DNA of 64,000 bases from Akkermansiaceae bacterium (GCA_903888515.1 CAISTY010000060.1:17152-81151), one strand, 5' to 3'. Positions 17,344 through 27,630 are shown, counted from the first letter of the stretch. Numbers and translations: made by a program. Notes: a model not told the origin generated them from the sequence alone.

Positions 17344-19665
17344 TCATTCCCGGCGCACGGCCAATGCTCCCCGTGGTTCCCTTACCACGATCCGGATACT
17401 GCGGCTTGCACCGCTGGAGTCCGAGCATACCACGCGGTGGGTGCCGGTTCGCAGGTCCCAGAATACGGTACCGCCGGACCGGGACCCGCCGATGTAGGCA
17501 TCGTTGACAAACCAATGGAGCGTGGTGGAGGAATCGCCTGCGGTGGCGGTCAGGGGAATGCGCTGGCCGCCACGGGGGTTTGCGTCTCTCACATAAAGAT
17601 AGGTGCTGCCATCAGCCGGCGAGGTGATGGTCAAACCGGTGTTGGCGGCCATGGACCCGGCATCACCGCGGCTGCGCAGAAACCCGGCCACCCGCGGCGG
17701 CCAAACCGCCTCGCGGCTGAAGCGGTGGACCTCACAAGTCTGATAGCGGCTCACGTTCCCGATGGCATGATCATGGACCGTTTTCGGACAGTTGGGACAG
17801 GGCGTCTGCCCGGATGCCGCGCAAACCTCGCGGGTCTCGACCGCGCCGGGCTTGGCAAACCACGGGCCGTTGCCATCCGGATAGAGCCGACGGATGATCT
17901 CCCACACCAGCGGTGCCGCGACCTTCATCCCGACCAGCGCGGGCGATGCACGGCCATCGGGATTTCCCAACCACACGCCAATCGCATATTCCGGGTTGTA
18001 GGCGACGGTCCACGCGTCGCGGAAGCCGGACGAGGTACCGGTTTTCCAGGCGAATCGCGCCAACCTGATATCGGCCACGGTGCCGGTCGAGCGCATCGCG
18101 CGCTCGTCGCCGCCCAACATGTCGGATATCAACCAGCAGGTTTCCTCCGAGAAGACCCGCGTGCCCTTTGATAGGAGAACAGGCGTCCCGCTTGTGAGGG
18201 CCGCCTGCCCGCCCCGGGCCGGGGTGGTGCGCCACGGCTGATAGATCCCGCCCCGCGCCAGGCAGGCATAGGCATTGGTTAGATCGAGCAGGGTCACTTC
18301 GGCGTTGCCCAACACCAGTCCGAGACCGTAATCCTCCGCCGGTCTGGTTAGCGTGCGGAGTCCCAACTCGCGGAGCCGTGCGTGAAACGCGGGTTGGCCC
18401 ACCTCGCGTTCGACTTCGATCGCCGGCAGGTTGAGCGACTGGACGAGGGCGTCGCGCAACGTGACCACACCCCGGTAGCCCTTGTCGAAGTTCACCGGAT
18501 CGTAGTCGCTGAAGCGCTCCGGCACATCGTAGAGCGCGCTCAGCGGCGTGTGCGTCCCGCGCTCGAACGCCATCGCATAGACGAATGGCTTGAGCGTCGA
18601 TCCGGCCGAACGGCGGGCCAGCGCGGCGTTCACTTGCGCGTCTCTAACATGGGCGCGGAAATCCGGCGATCCGATCAATGCCCGGATCCCGCCCGTCCTG
18701 ACATCCAGCACCACCACGGCCGCGCCGAGGATCCCGTCGACCGCCAGTCCGGGAACCAGTTTCGCAAGCGATTCTTCGGCGGTTAGCTGCAAATCCAGAT
18801 CCAACGTCGTCGGGACACCGGTGGCCCCAGCGACGGATTGGCGGGCGAGCATGTCGCAGAAATGTGGCGCTTGGAACGGATAATGGTTCGGTTGGAAGCG
18901 GAGCGGCAGTGCGAGGGAATGGTCCATCTGCTCCCGGGTGATCATCTTGGTGGCTACCATTCTTGCCAGCACATATGCTTGGCGGCGCATTGCCGCGTCC
19001 GCGTGCCGCACCGGATGGAAACGGGTCGGCGATTGCGGAATACCGGCCAGCAATGAGGCCTCCGCGAGCGTGAGATCATGCGCGCCTTTGGCGAAATACC
19101 TGCGGGCCGCCGCCTCGACGCCGATCACGTTCGCGCCGAAAGGCGCACGGTTCAGATAGAGCGAGAGAATCTCCTCCTTGCCGATCTGCCGTTCCATCTG
19201 CAAGGCGCGGAACGCCTCGATGGTTTTGTTAGACAGGGTCCGCGCGTGGGGCGAGGACATCCGGATCAACTGCATCGAAAGGGTCGATGCGCCCGAAATC
19301 CGCCGCATGGCAGAGGCGGTCTGTTTGCACGAACGCACCACGGCGAGCGGGTCCACACCGGGGTGACTCCAAAAACGCCGATCCTCGGCCGCCACCACCG
19401 CCTTGGCGATCCAATCGTCATGGCGATACCCATAGCCGGGCACACTGTCGAACCCGCCATCCGCCAAGCGGACCCGCAACGGAACCCCGTCACGATCGGA
19501 CCAGGTCACCCCGGCCGGAATTTGATAGAGCGGGCTGCGGTCGAACGGAAACAACACCCATAGCACCCCGATGCCCGCCACGGCCATGATCACGGCCGCA
19601 AGGCCTGACCACAGCGCGCGCCGCAGAATGCGGCGCATCCGCTTGACTCGGGGTGTGGAATTCAT
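17344..19665 (-). CDS. pbpC: Penicillin-binding protein 1C (glycosyltransferase/transpeptidase)
   Basis: A 773-residue class A penicillin-binding protein. After a membrane anchor (residues 15-35) comes the GT51 domain: E94 in AAEDRRFWSHPG, GASTLSMQL, and KEEILSLYLNRAPFGAN. The transpeptidase domain has the SxxK motif at S356 (STLK) and KTGTSSG with K541. The C-terminal 100 residues (ITSPADGSTYLY, WFVNDAYIG) form the BiPBP_C domain typical of PbpC. Its start overlaps the stop of the upstream alpha-2-macroglobulin gene (ATGA), the yfhM-pbpC pairing known from E. coli, where the macroglobulin is thought to trap attacking proteases while PbpC repairs peptidoglycan. Confidence 0.93.
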   Translation of the reverse strand: MNSTPRVKRMRRILRRALWSGLAAVIMAVAGIGVLWVLFPFDRSPLYQIPAGVTWSDRDGVPLRVRLADGGFDSVPGYGYRHDDWIAKAVVAAEDRRFWSHPGVDPLAVVRSCKQTASAMRRISGASTLSMQLIRMSSPHARTLSNKTIEAFRALQMERQIGKEEILSLYLNRAPFGANVIGVEAAARRYFAKGAHDLTLAEASLLAGIPQSPTRFHPVRHADAAMRRQAYVLARMVATKMITREQMDHSLALPLRFQPNHYPFQAPHFCDMLARQSVAGATGVPTTLDLDLQLTAEESLAKLVPGLAVDGILGAAVVVLDVRTGGIRALIGSPDFRAHVRDAQVNAALARRSAGSTLKPFVYAMAFERGTHTPLSALYDVPERFSDYDPVNFDKGYRGVVTLRDALVQSLNLPAIEVEREVGQPAFHARLRELGLRTLTRPAEDYGLGLVLGNAEVTLLDLTNAYACLARGGIYQPWRTTPARGGQAALTSGTPVLLSKGTRVFSEETCWLISDMLGGDERAMRSTGTVADIRLARFAWKTGTSSGFRDAWTVAYNPEYAIGVWLGNPDGRASPALVGMKVAAPLVWEIIRRLYPDGNGPWFAKPGAVETREVCAASGQTPCPNCPKTVHDHAIGNVSRYQTCEVHRFSREAVWPPRVAGFLRSRGDAGSMAANTGLTITSPADGSTYLYVRDANPRGGQRIPLTATAGDSSTTLHWFVNDAYIGGSRSGGTVFWDLRTGTHRVVCSDSSGASRSIRIVVREPRGALAVRRE

Positions 19666-22600
19666 TTGGCGATGGTCATTTCGGTCTGGCTGGTCACGCT
19701 CCGGATCTCCGGATCATACATGCACTCGGCGGAAACCGGAGGCACGGTGAACCGGCCCGGCGTCACCGCTCGGGCGAGATAACAGAACACGGACTTTCCG
19801 GAAACCGGCTTGGTGAAGAGCAGCACCCGGTCATCACGGATATCACGCCGTGCGCACCAGTCGAACTTGGATGTCAGCCACGGCAGCGTTTGGGCGGTGT
19901 CGAGATTGGGATTCTCCACCTCCAAACCCGCGGGCAGCAGATCCTCGATGACGATGTTGTCATAGGTATGGCCATTCGGCTCAAGCGTGATCCGTGCAAC
20001 CACCAGATTGTTTTGTTTGATCGTGGCCGGGTCGAGCGGCTTGCCTTGGTCATCGAGCCACTCGCGGGTCACTTTCATGCCACGGTTGCGGCTTTCGAGC
20101 TTCTTGTAATATTCCGCCGTGTCCACCGGCACGCCTTCGGACTCGAACGAATAATATAACAATCCGGGACCCTCGTTGGCGAGCGTCACCACCCCCAATT
20201 CGCCGCGGGCGATGTCCCACGTGCAGTCTGTATTGTGATCGAATGCCTCGGTGGCGCCGCCGGGCAGGGTGATAGACCCCTTGAACTCGCGCACGCCGCC
20301 TTTCACGCGCTGGGCGTATTTGCCGAGCGCCATCAGCGCCATCGCGCTGTCCTGGGTGGTTCCCCAGTAACCGTTGATCCGTGATTTGCCTAACAGCCTA
20401 ACCAGCTTGAACACATCGTCGTTTTTCGGATCGATATCGAGCCAGGCGGAGAGCAGCAGGGCGGCATTGCGGTTCGGGCTGTTGAAGCAGCCGCCGAAGT
20501 TGCGGCTGCCCGGTCCCGGCAGGCCGAGTTCCTTGAGCAGCGCTACCGCCCGTTTCGGATCGCCGCCAACCAATAACGCCGATGCATTCATCAGTCGCGC
20601 GTAATACGACAAGCCGGATTTCATTTCCAACATCCGCTCCAGCCACGCATTGGACGGTTCGCCCGCAACCGCCAGCACATAACAGGCATAGGCGAGATTG
20701 TCGTAGAAGTATTCATTCCGCTCTCTGACATCGGGTACGGCCTCCACCGTGGCCCGCAAGGATTTTACTGCGCGATCCAGCGAACTCTGCGGCACTTCGT
20801 ATCCCGCTTTCTTCGCTTCCAGCAGAAAGTGGGTGGCATAGCTCGTGCCCCAGGGATGGAGGTCCTGATAGCCCGGCCAATAGGAGAAACCGCCGTTGGC
20901 TTGTTGCATGGAGAGTATCCGCCAGATCCCGCTGTTCACATAATGGTTAACGCTGCCGCGCGTCATCGACTTGTCGAATGTCTGGTTCGCCAGGTCCGGC
21001 AGATAGAGTAGCGGAAACGCGGACGACGTGGTCTGCTCGATGCACCCGTGGGGATAGCGCAGCAGGAATTGCAGGCCGCGGCCCAACTCGAGTCCGGGTT
21101 CTTTGGAAACCTTGATTTGGCGTACCGTGGTTGCCGGCAGCCAGTTGGCCTGCGCGCTGATCACGAGGCTCTTGCCGGGTGCCAGCGAACCCGAATCCGC
21201 CACCACCTCGGCCGAGATCGGTGGCCGGACCGCTATCTCAATGGTATCCGAATATCTAACAGTATCCGCCTCGCAGCTCACCGTGCACAGGCCCTTGCCC
21301 GGCAGTTTGCCCGCGACCATCGGGATGGACACGGAGGCCGATCCGTCCTTGACGATGGTGATATCCTGTTCGTTAAGCGTGGTCGAAAGCGGGCCGCCGC
21401 AGGTGACCCGGAGTTTGGCGGTGATATCCCTGCCGATTTCATTGAACACGGTCACATCCATCTGGCATTCATCGCCGGGCGCGAGGAACCGTGGCAGCGA
21501 CGCTTGCACGATCAGCGGGCGCTTCACCTTGACCATCCCCTGCGCGCTGCCTAACAGGGATGCGTTGCAGGCCACCGCCATCAACCGCAGTTCGCCGGTG
21601 AACTCCGGCACGTCCATCTCGATCTCCGCCACGCCGCCAGTCACCGCCACTTGCGACGCCCACAGCGCGACCGGCTTGAAACGGTTGGCCTTGATCGGAT
21701 TGAGCCGTTTGGTTAGGCGTTCCGCAGCTCCGTCCTCCTCGCCCCCGCCGTCACCGGAGGCGTGGGACTTTTTAGTTAGAACCGACTCGTCGAACACCTC
21801 CATCAGCTCCGCGTAAATATCATGGGACCCGACACCCAGGCTCCTGAGTTGATAGAGCCAGGTGAGCGGCGATGGCGACTTGAACGAGGTGAGCATGCAG
21901 ATCGCCTCATCCACGGCCACCAGTGTGACCTCGCCGTCCACCGGTTGGCCGGCATCATCCTTGAGCAGAACCTTCGTGCGCAGTTTGCTTTGCGGTTGGA
22001 GGGTTTGCGGAGCCTCCAGCGCCACGTGGATCCGGTGTTTGGATGGGGAAACTTTAAGCGGCACGGATCCGAACGCGCGGTGGCCTTTCCACACCGCCTC
22101 CGCCACCGCCGGGCGGATGACCGAAACCGTGCAATGCACATTCGGCGCGTAGCCGTCTTTCACCGCCACATCCACCTCCGCAGTGTTTTTTTCCAACAGA
22201 ATCACCCGGCTGAGCAACACCTTGTCGGACTCGATCGTCAGCAACGCCGTTCCCGAGAATGGAGCCTGGATGGTGAGCTTGGCGGTTTCTCCGACCCGGT
22301 ATTCCGGTTTGTCGAGCTTGAGGGTCAGACTGTCCGGCCGATCGCGGTCGGTGGTGGTCCAGGATTGCTCGTAATCCGAGGTGTGGAAGGAAAACGACGA
22401 AGCCGTCCCCGTTTCGGTGTCCACGATCGCGAGTTCAATCTGGCCGTAACCATCCGGAGTGAACGAATACTCGCCACTGCCGGAGGAGAGGTCGAGCGGA
22501 TCCTCGCGCATGAGCTTCACCTCGCGGTGACTCTGATAGGCGTAGCCGCCCCCCGGCGTCGCCTTGTAGCTGTAATTCCACTCCACGCGCGACATTCTAA

Positions 22601-25600
22601 CAGCCAGTGGTTTGGCGGGCTTGAATGGCTCGCCATCGGGCCGCACGGCCACCACTGGGATCTTGTGGAGCTTGCCGGACTTGAGCCACCCGCTCTCGAA
22701 GCGCTTCATGCCGATGTAGAACGGATAGGGATCGATCACGGCCGCCGTGGTGGCGGTGACGGAGCGACCGCTCTGCTCGAACACCGAGGCCTGTATCTGG
22801 GCACGCACCGGTCCCGGCGCGTTGGCGGGAACCACGGTGCCGATCGCGGCGCTCCCCTTGCCTTCGGCGTCGAGCACCAGGCCGTCGATGTCCTGGGGAT
22901 TCATCGAGAACGTCGGGGTCTCGGGTATGCCATGGTAGTTGGAGGTATCGCGGCCGAACTGATAGCCCGGCCATTGTTTCGGCGAGAACCGGATCGGCGA
23001 ATAGATGCACTTGACGGTTGCCTTGAGTCCGGCGGCGGGCGCCCCGAACAAATGCTCGGCATGGATCTCCGCTTGCAACGTTTCCTTGGCCGCGATCCGC
23101 TCCGGATCCGCCTTCACCGCCACGCGGATTTGCGGCGGCACAAAGTCTTCCAGCAGAAACGAGGTCGTGCCCAGGTCATTTTTGGCTTTGGGGACGCGCA
23201 CCCGGAGCGTGTAGCGCCCGGTCGGCAGGAACTCTGGCATGGCCGATACGATTTCGGCGGCGCCGAAGGCGTTGGGCATGGCCGTCATTTCCTTGAACAA
23301 GCGCCCGTCCGGCTTGAGGATCTGGAACACCACCGGAAACGATTTGGGTGCGGTGAAATCCGCCTGCCGGATGATGGTGCGCGCGTGCACGGTTTCGCCG
23401 GGACGGAAGATGCCGCGGTCGGTGAATACGAACGCCTCGCAGCCGCTGGCCAGATAGTCCCGCGCGGGCGCGTCGCTTTCGTTGTCGCCCCGCAGTTCGG
23501 CTCCGTCGAGCGCCAGATAGGAGAGATCCTCCGCCAACTGTGCGGTCACCAGAAAAGGACTGGTGTTTTTGTCGGCCGAGTTGCATGGGATGGCGGCGAT
23601 ACCATCGGCATTCGTCAGCGCTTTTGCGATGAACTGGTTGTTGCCCGAGTAGGCCGCCACCTCGACACCGCCGACGGGTTTCGCGTCCTTGAGCGAGCAT
23701 ACCCAGACAAACACATGGGAGTCCGCGCGTTTGGCGGAGATGCCGAGATCGGTGACCACCACCAAGCGGCTGTCGGACAACTGGCGGCGATGGTTGTTTT
23801 GGTTTTGTGCATCCAAGCCGCTGAGCTGGACCAGATAGGCTCCCTTCGACTTCGCGAAGTCGCCGAGTTTCACATAACTGGTGTTTTCCTGGTTCGGCTT
23901 TTCAGGTAGCTTCAATTCCTTGTGGGTCACGTTTCCTATCAGATCGTCGATGCCGCGTCCGTTGCGGTATCTGTAATTCTCCTCGTATTCGTCGTCGTGG
24001 CCCGAGGCGTTCGTGGCGGTGTCGTCGTCGGCGGGAACCGGCAGGCTGAACGAGGTGCCGTTGGCGCTGCGCTTGGCGAAGAATACCAGATTGCTCGCCA
24101 TCACGGGAGCCACCGAGACCTTGCATTTTGATAGATTCTGCGATTTGACCGGCACCAGCATGGTCCCGGCGGGCGAGAGGTAGCCGCCCGCGCCACCGAA
24201 CGCCAGAGTCGCCGCCGCGCGGGCGATCGTCACGGGCACCGAGGTGTCCTTGATCAGCAGGCAGCCACGCTCGGAGACGAGGCCCGCCTTGATCTTGAGC
24301 TGATATTCCCGATAGGCTTCGAACGGTCCCACCAAACGCAGGGTATGCTGGCGATTGTAGCCCGACTCCCGTTCAAGGGTGAATTTCACCTCCGGCTCGA
24401 CGGTGACGAAGGGCGCGGCGGTTTTTACATCGACGCCTTCCGAGAACTTGATCCGTATCGCCGGGGTGCGCTCACCGGGTTCGCTCGGGGTGACGGATTC
24501 CACCTGCAGCACCGTGGAGATGATGGCCGCCATTTCCATTCCCTCGCGGATGCCCTGTTCCCACTTGGCCGGACGGAATCCCGGTTCAAGCTCGAAGTGG
24601 ATCTGGGCGGATGGCACGGTGGCCACGCTCACCATCTTGCTGATGGAACCGAAGTGGATAGGTACCATGAACGGCAGATAAACCTTGGCTCCGGCTGCGT
24701 CGTAGCAGAACACCTTGAGCTTCTTACTCAGGGAATCGGGATGCGGCTCGGTGGTGAATTGCAGACCAAAGCGGAAACCTGCGGGCGAATCGATCTGCCG
24801 GACTTCCTTGATCGCCATCGCGGGCGTGGTGAAGGTCCAAAAACGCACACCGGAGTAACGTGACCCGGCAAGATTCGACAGGTCGTCCACCAAGCGAACC
24901 TCGTGATACTGGTTGAGCGGCCATTCGGTGTTAGGCCGGAACACCAATCGGTCCACAGTTTCCCAGAAGAAGCTGCCCTGGGTGTCGGGTGATAGCCGCA
25001 GCGGGGGATTCTTGAGCGTGCGGATCACTTCCTCACGGCCGACCATCGGGCAGCGGAAGCTCCAGCGCAGTTCCTGCTTGCCGGAATCGATGATTCCTTG
25101 AATGGGCTCGAATACCACGGAGTCAAACACCGGCTTCGGTGTCGCGGCGGGTTGCGGCGTGCCTGCAACCGTATCACCCGCGGCCTTGACCAGCACCAGT
25201 GAGCGCGTCGTGGTGTAAGGCAGCACGCGGCCATCGAGCGACGGCAGGCCGCATTTCAGCTTGATCTCATAGGTGGTGGCGGGAATGAAGTTTCCGGTTA
25301 GAGATAACTGCGTGGGTTGCGACGGGTTGCAGGTCACCGACACCGGCAAGGCGGGTCTCACCTCAAGGAAATTCAGCAGGGCTTTGTCCGCTACCGCAGC
25401 AGAGAATGACAGGTTGACCATTTGTTTGGCCTCTGGATTCCATGCGCTGAACCTGGCTCCTGATAGCGCGAGCAGCCGCGAGTTCGGCAATCGCCGCTCG
25501 ATCCGCTCGCGGGTGCCATCCGACCAATGTTCCGGCTGCAGCCCGGGCTCGATCTCGCAGACGAATGACACCGCCGGAACGATCGGGGTTTTGATCCGGG

Positions 25601-26600
25601 CGCTGCGGCCTTCATCATTGAGATCTAACTTGTGTTCAAGTCCGAGCTTCTCGCCGTTAGATGTTAGATAGTGGAGTTTCAGTTTGCTCGCGAGGGAATC
25701 CGGCTTTACCGGCATCGTGAGATCCAACGTGAAATCAAAAGAATTCTCCCCGATCAGTTGTTCGAACTTCTCCAACCCGCAGCCCACGGTGGCGAACCGC
25801 CAGAACCGGGTTCCTTCGTAGCGGTTTCCGCCGAATGATTTGAACTCACCGATCAGTTCGACTACGAATGACTGGCTCTGCGCCCACGGTTTGGCCGGTT
25901 TGAAAACCAATCGGGTGGGCGTCTTCCACTGGAATACGCCGGTCACTTCCGGCGTGATCTTCAGCGGACTCCGCGCCAACGCCTTGCCTACTCCGGTCGC
26001 CTCCACCACATCTTCATTGAACGACCAGGACAATTCTTCGTCGGGTTGTTGGATGACCGGATTGCGATTGTCGAGAAACGCGATGCTGCGCAGCGTGGCT
26101 TTTCCCTCGGCGGACTCCTTGAGCGCACCTCCATCCTTCGGAGCCTCCGGTTTGTCAGTGGCCAAATAGTGGATCCCCGCCTTGTCGCCGGATGGCACAT
26201 GGGGCACATCCATCGAACTGTAACCCGTGCTGTTAGCCCCGGACGCCGCGGTTTTCCGCTCGATCTGAATCAGTTTCCACACGCCCACCATGTTCACCGC
26301 AAGGAAGGCGAGGGCGACATAGAGCCACTTGTTGGTTTGCATCCGGCCCGCGACAACCGCAGTCACCCCCGCCCGCGCCGGTTCCTCCGCATAACTCGCG
26401 GGATCATCCATTGCATCCAACACGGCCTGTACCGCCTCCACCGTGACCGGACCACCCTGCCGCGCGAGCGTCTCGTTGATGTGGTCACGGAGTCCTTCCA
26501 GAACCTCGTTCTGGACCGATTCCTCCTGGCCGGCAAGGTTTGCCCGCACGGCGTTGAGATGGTTTTCTATTCTCGCCTTGATGTCAGGTGTCAGATTCAT
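19662..26600 (-). CDS. Alpha-2-macroglobulin (YfhM-like) with N-terminal HAAS-like domain
   Basis: A 2312-residue protease-trapping protein. The thioester motif is intact: GCIEQTTS with C1853 and Q1856. MG domains fill the N-terminal 1500 residues, with the bait/MG2 region (FVFTDRGIFRPGETVH) and the A2M domain (PLIVQASLPRFLAPGDE) before the alpha-helical thioester domain. Unusually, residues 1-75 look like the helical HAAS domain found on PadR-regulated membrane proteins (ARIENHLNAVRANLAG..., VLDAMDDPASYAEEP), followed by a membrane helix (WLYVALAFLAVNMVGVWKL). The lipoprotein anchor usual for YfhM is therefore replaced. AAGGAAAG precedes the ATG at 26598-26600. It overlaps padR upstream and pbpC downstream, so the three are almost surely one transcript. 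Confidence 0.92.
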   Translation of the reverse strand: MNLTPDIKARIENHLNAVRANLAGQEESVQNEVLEGLRDHINETLARQGGPVTVEAVQAVLDAMDDPASYAEEPARAGVTAVVAGRMQTNKWLYVALAFLAVNMVGVWKLIQIERKTAASGANSTGYSSMDVPHVPSGDKAGIHYLATDKPEAPKDGGALKESAEGKATLRSIAFLDNRNPVIQQPDEELSWSFNEDVVEATGVGKALARSPLKITPEVTGVFQWKTPTRLVFKPAKPWAQSQSFVVELIGEFKSFGGNRYEGTRFWRFATVGCGLEKFEQLIGENSFDFTLDLTMPVKPDSLASKLKLHYLTSNGEKLGLEHKLDLNDEGRSARIKTPIVPAVSFVCEIEPGLQPEHWSDGTRERIERRLPNSRLLALSGARFSAWNPEAKQMVNLSFSAAVADKALLNFLEVRPALPVSVTCNPSQPTQLSLTGNFIPATTYEIKLKCGLPSLDGRVLPYTTTRSLVLVKAAGDTVAGTPQPAATPKPVFDSVVFEPIQGIIDSGKQELRWSFRCPMVGREEVIRTLKNPPLRLSPDTQGSFFWETVDRLVFRPNTEWPLNQYHEVRLVDDLSNLAGSRYSGVRFWTFTTPAMAIKEVRQIDSPAGFRFGLQFTTEPHPDSLSKKLKVFCYDAAGAKVYLPFMVPIHFGSISKMVSVATVPSAQIHFELEPGFRPAKWEQGIREGMEMAAIISTVLQVESVTPSEPGERTPAIRIKFSEGVDVKTAAPFVTVEPEVKFTLERESGYNRQHTLRLVGPFEAYREYQLKIKAGLVSERGCLLIKDTSVPVTIARAAATLAFGGAGGYLSPAGTMLVPVKSQNLSKCKVSVAPVMASNLVFFAKRSANGTSFSLPVPADDDTATNASGHDDEYEENYRYRNGRGIDDLIGNVTHKELKLPEKPNQENTSYVKLGDFAKSKGAYLVQLSGLDAQNQNNHRRQLSDSRLVVVTDLGISAKRADSHVFVWVCSLKDAKPVGGVEVAAYSGNNQFIAKALTNADGIAAIPCNSADKNTSPFLVTAQLAEDLSYLALDGAELRGDNESDAPARDYLASGCEAFVFTDRGIFRPGETVHARTIIRQADFTAPKSFPVVFQILKPDGRLFKEMTAMPNAFGAAEIVSAMPEFLPTGRYTLRVRVPKAKNDLGTTSFLLEDFVPPQIRVAVKADPERIAAKETLQAEIHAEHLFGAPAAGLKATVKCIYSPIRFSPKQWPGYQFGRDTSNYHGIPETPTFSMNPQDIDGLVLDAEGKGSAAIGTVVPANAPGPVRAQIQASVFEQSGRSVTATTAAVIDPYPFYIGMKRFESGWLKSGKLHKIPVVAVRPDGEPFKPAKPLAVRMSRVEWNYSYKATPGGGYAYQSHREVKLMREDPLDLSSGSGEYSFTPDGYGQIELAIVDTETGTASSFSFHTSDYEQSWTTTDRDRPDSLTLKLDKPEYRVGETAKLTIQAPFSGTALLTIESDKVLLSRVILLEKNTAEVDVAVKDGYAPNVHCTVSVIRPAVAEAVWKGHRAFGSVPLKVSPSKHRIHVALEAPQTLQPQSKLRTKVLLKDDAGQPVDGEVTLVAVDEAICMLTSFKSPSPLTWLYQLRSLGVGSHDIYAELMEVFDESVLTKKSHASGDGGGEEDGAAERLTKRLNPIKANRFKPVALWASQVAVTGGVAEIEMDVPEFTGELRLMAVACNASLLGSAQGMVKVKRPLIVQASLPRFLAPGDECQMDVTVFNEIGRDITAKLRVTCGGPLSTTLNEQDITIVKDGSASVSIPMVAGKLPGKGLCTVSCEADTVRYSDTIEIAVRPPISAEVVADSGSLAPGKSLVISAQANWLPATTVRQIKVSKEPGLELGRGLQFLLRYPHGCIEQTTSSAFPLLYLPDLANQTFDKSMTRGSVNHYVNSGIWRILSMQQANGGFSYWPGYQDLHPWGTSYATHFLLEAKKAGYEVPQSSLDRAVKSLRATVEAVPDVRERNEYFYDNLAYACYVLAVAGEPSNAWLERMLEMKSGLSYYARLMNASALLVGGDPKRAVALLKELGLPGPGSRNFGGCFNSPNRNAALLLSAWLDIDPKNDDVFKLVRLLGKSRINGYWGTTQDSAMALMALGKYAQRVKGGVREFKGSITLPGGATEAFDHNTDCTWDIARGELGVVTLANEGPGLLYYSFESEGVPVDTAEYYKKLESRNRGMKVTREWLDDQGKPLDPATIKQNNLVVARITLEPNGHTYDNIVIEDLLPAGLEVENPNLDTAQTLPWLTSKFDWCARRDIRDDRVLLFTKPVSGKSVFCYLARAVTPGRFTVPPVSAECMYDPEIRSVTSQTEMTIAK

Positions 26601-26943
26601 GGCTATTGTCTTTCCTTGGTGGTGTCTTGAGTTGGGAGATCGCGGATTCGATCTTCTTCAGGTGATGGTTCATCTCGGCAAGCCTCACCTTGCCGATTGC
26701 TGTTAAAGAAAAATATCGCCGGGTGGGTCCCAGCCCGGACGGCACGTCGCGAACCTTCAGGTATTTCTCCTGCCGCAAACGCGCCAAAATCGGATAAATC
26801 GTGGACTCGGTCACCGAAAACTCCTCGAAACGCCCCAGCGCCGCCACAATCTCGTAGCCGTAGTTCTCACCCCGGGATAGCACCGTGAGGACGCAGTATT
26901 CCAGCAGTCCTTTCCGCAGTTGGGTGATCCAGGCTTCAATCAT
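26584..26943 (-). CDS. PadR family transcriptional regulator
   Basis: A 119-residue winged-helix repressor. The sequence has the PadR hallmarks: WITQLRKGLLEYCVLTVLS, GENYGYEIVAAL, TESTIYPILARL and YFSLTAIGK, followed by a dimerising helix (LAEMNHHLKKIESAISQLK). Such regulators usually control a membrane protein encoded next to them that has a HAAS domain; here that partner is the macroglobulin gene, whose start lies 17 bases inside the padR end. A direct repeat and a palindrome directly upstream of the ATG probably form its own operator. Confidence 0.93.
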   Translation of the reverse strand: MIEAWITQLRKGLLEYCVLTVLSRGENYGYEIVAALGRFEEFSVTESTIYPILARLRQEKYLKVRDVPSGLGPTRRYFSLTAIGKVRLAEMNHHLKKIESAISQLKTPPRKDNSHESDT

Positions 26944-26998
26944 CCGCTACATCGCGTTGCAGAGTAGCGCTACCTCGCGATGCAGAGTAGTATCCCGC
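26944..26998 (-). promoter_or_regulatory. Putative PadR operator/promoter region
   Basis: Two copies of CGCG(T/A)TGCAGAGTAG lie 23 bases apart (26953-26967 and 26976-26990, plus-strand reading), and a perfect ten-base palindrome GTAGCGCTAC sits between them at 26965-26974. All lie within 50 bases of the padR ATG, where an autoregulatory site would be expected. That PadR binds here is inference. Confidence 0.5.
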
Positions 26999-27176
26999 GA
27001 ATGCCGTATGCCGTCAACCGGATTTTTTGAAATTTTTCAAGGGTGGGCTGGGTGCGCCGGCACCACCACAACCGCCATTGTCCCGCCCGCCTGTCCTCAC
27101 ATGAGCATTCTCAACAACCCTCATCACCGCCGGGTTCTTCACGCTCACTCCCGTCACCGACACCTCGGCCGAACTC

Positions 27177-27614
27177 ATGCTGGTGGATTTTTTCCCTGCC
27201 AACCATTCGGGCGCGCGGGACATAACCAACTCCAAGCTCGGCGGCATCGCCAAGGGCGTCAATGCCGCCCGCAAGGGCGCGGAACGCTCCGCCCGCGAGC
27301 AGTTCGACATGTTCGCCCAAAGTTCCCACCCCTTGCTTGCCGAGCATGGCCGCGCCGAACTCCGCTCCGCCCTGCTCTTCATCCACCAGGTCTGCAACGT
27401 CCTGCGCCGACAGAAACCCGCCTCCGCCGAGTGGCGGGCCACTCTAACTGTCAAGGCACTTGACATCCTCAACCATCACAACCCCGCCGCCATCGAGGCC
27501 GCCTTCAAATGGTTCATCGCCAACCGCGACTCCCAGGAAATCCCTCCAAGACTCGACTTCATCCTCGATCGCTTTGATGAATTCATCAAAAAAGGCCAGC
27601 GCGACTTTAGATAG
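27177..27614 (+). CDS. Hypothetical protein, mostly helical
   Basis: A 145-residue protein starting MLVDFFPANHSGARDITNS. It appears to be all alpha-helical (KGVNAARKGAERSAREQFDM, AELRSALLFIHQVCNVLRR, AAIEAAFKWFIANRD). No family is recognised and no signal peptide is present. The frame is open a further 69 bases upstream to a stop near 27108 and reads TLTPVTDTSAEL, which resembles a natural continuation, but no start codon is there; the 5' end may be damaged. It lies between padR and the restriction locus and is followed 16 bases later by another orphan gene. Confidence 0.45.
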   Translation: MLVDFFPANHSGARDITNSKLGGIAKGVNAARKGAERSAREQFDMFAQSSHPLLAEHGRAELRSALLFIHQVCNVLRRQKPASAEWRATLTVKALDILNHHNPAAIEAAFKWFIANRDSQEIPPRLDFILDRFDEFIKKGQRDFR

Positions 27615-27630
27615 AAATGAAAAAAGTTGA

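Noticed and set aside
21822..23909. A 695-codon open frame on the plus strand
   Set aside because: It is antisense to the alpha-2-macroglobulin gene, rich in Arg, His and Gly, with no recognisable domain; long shadow frames are expected in such GC-rich genes.
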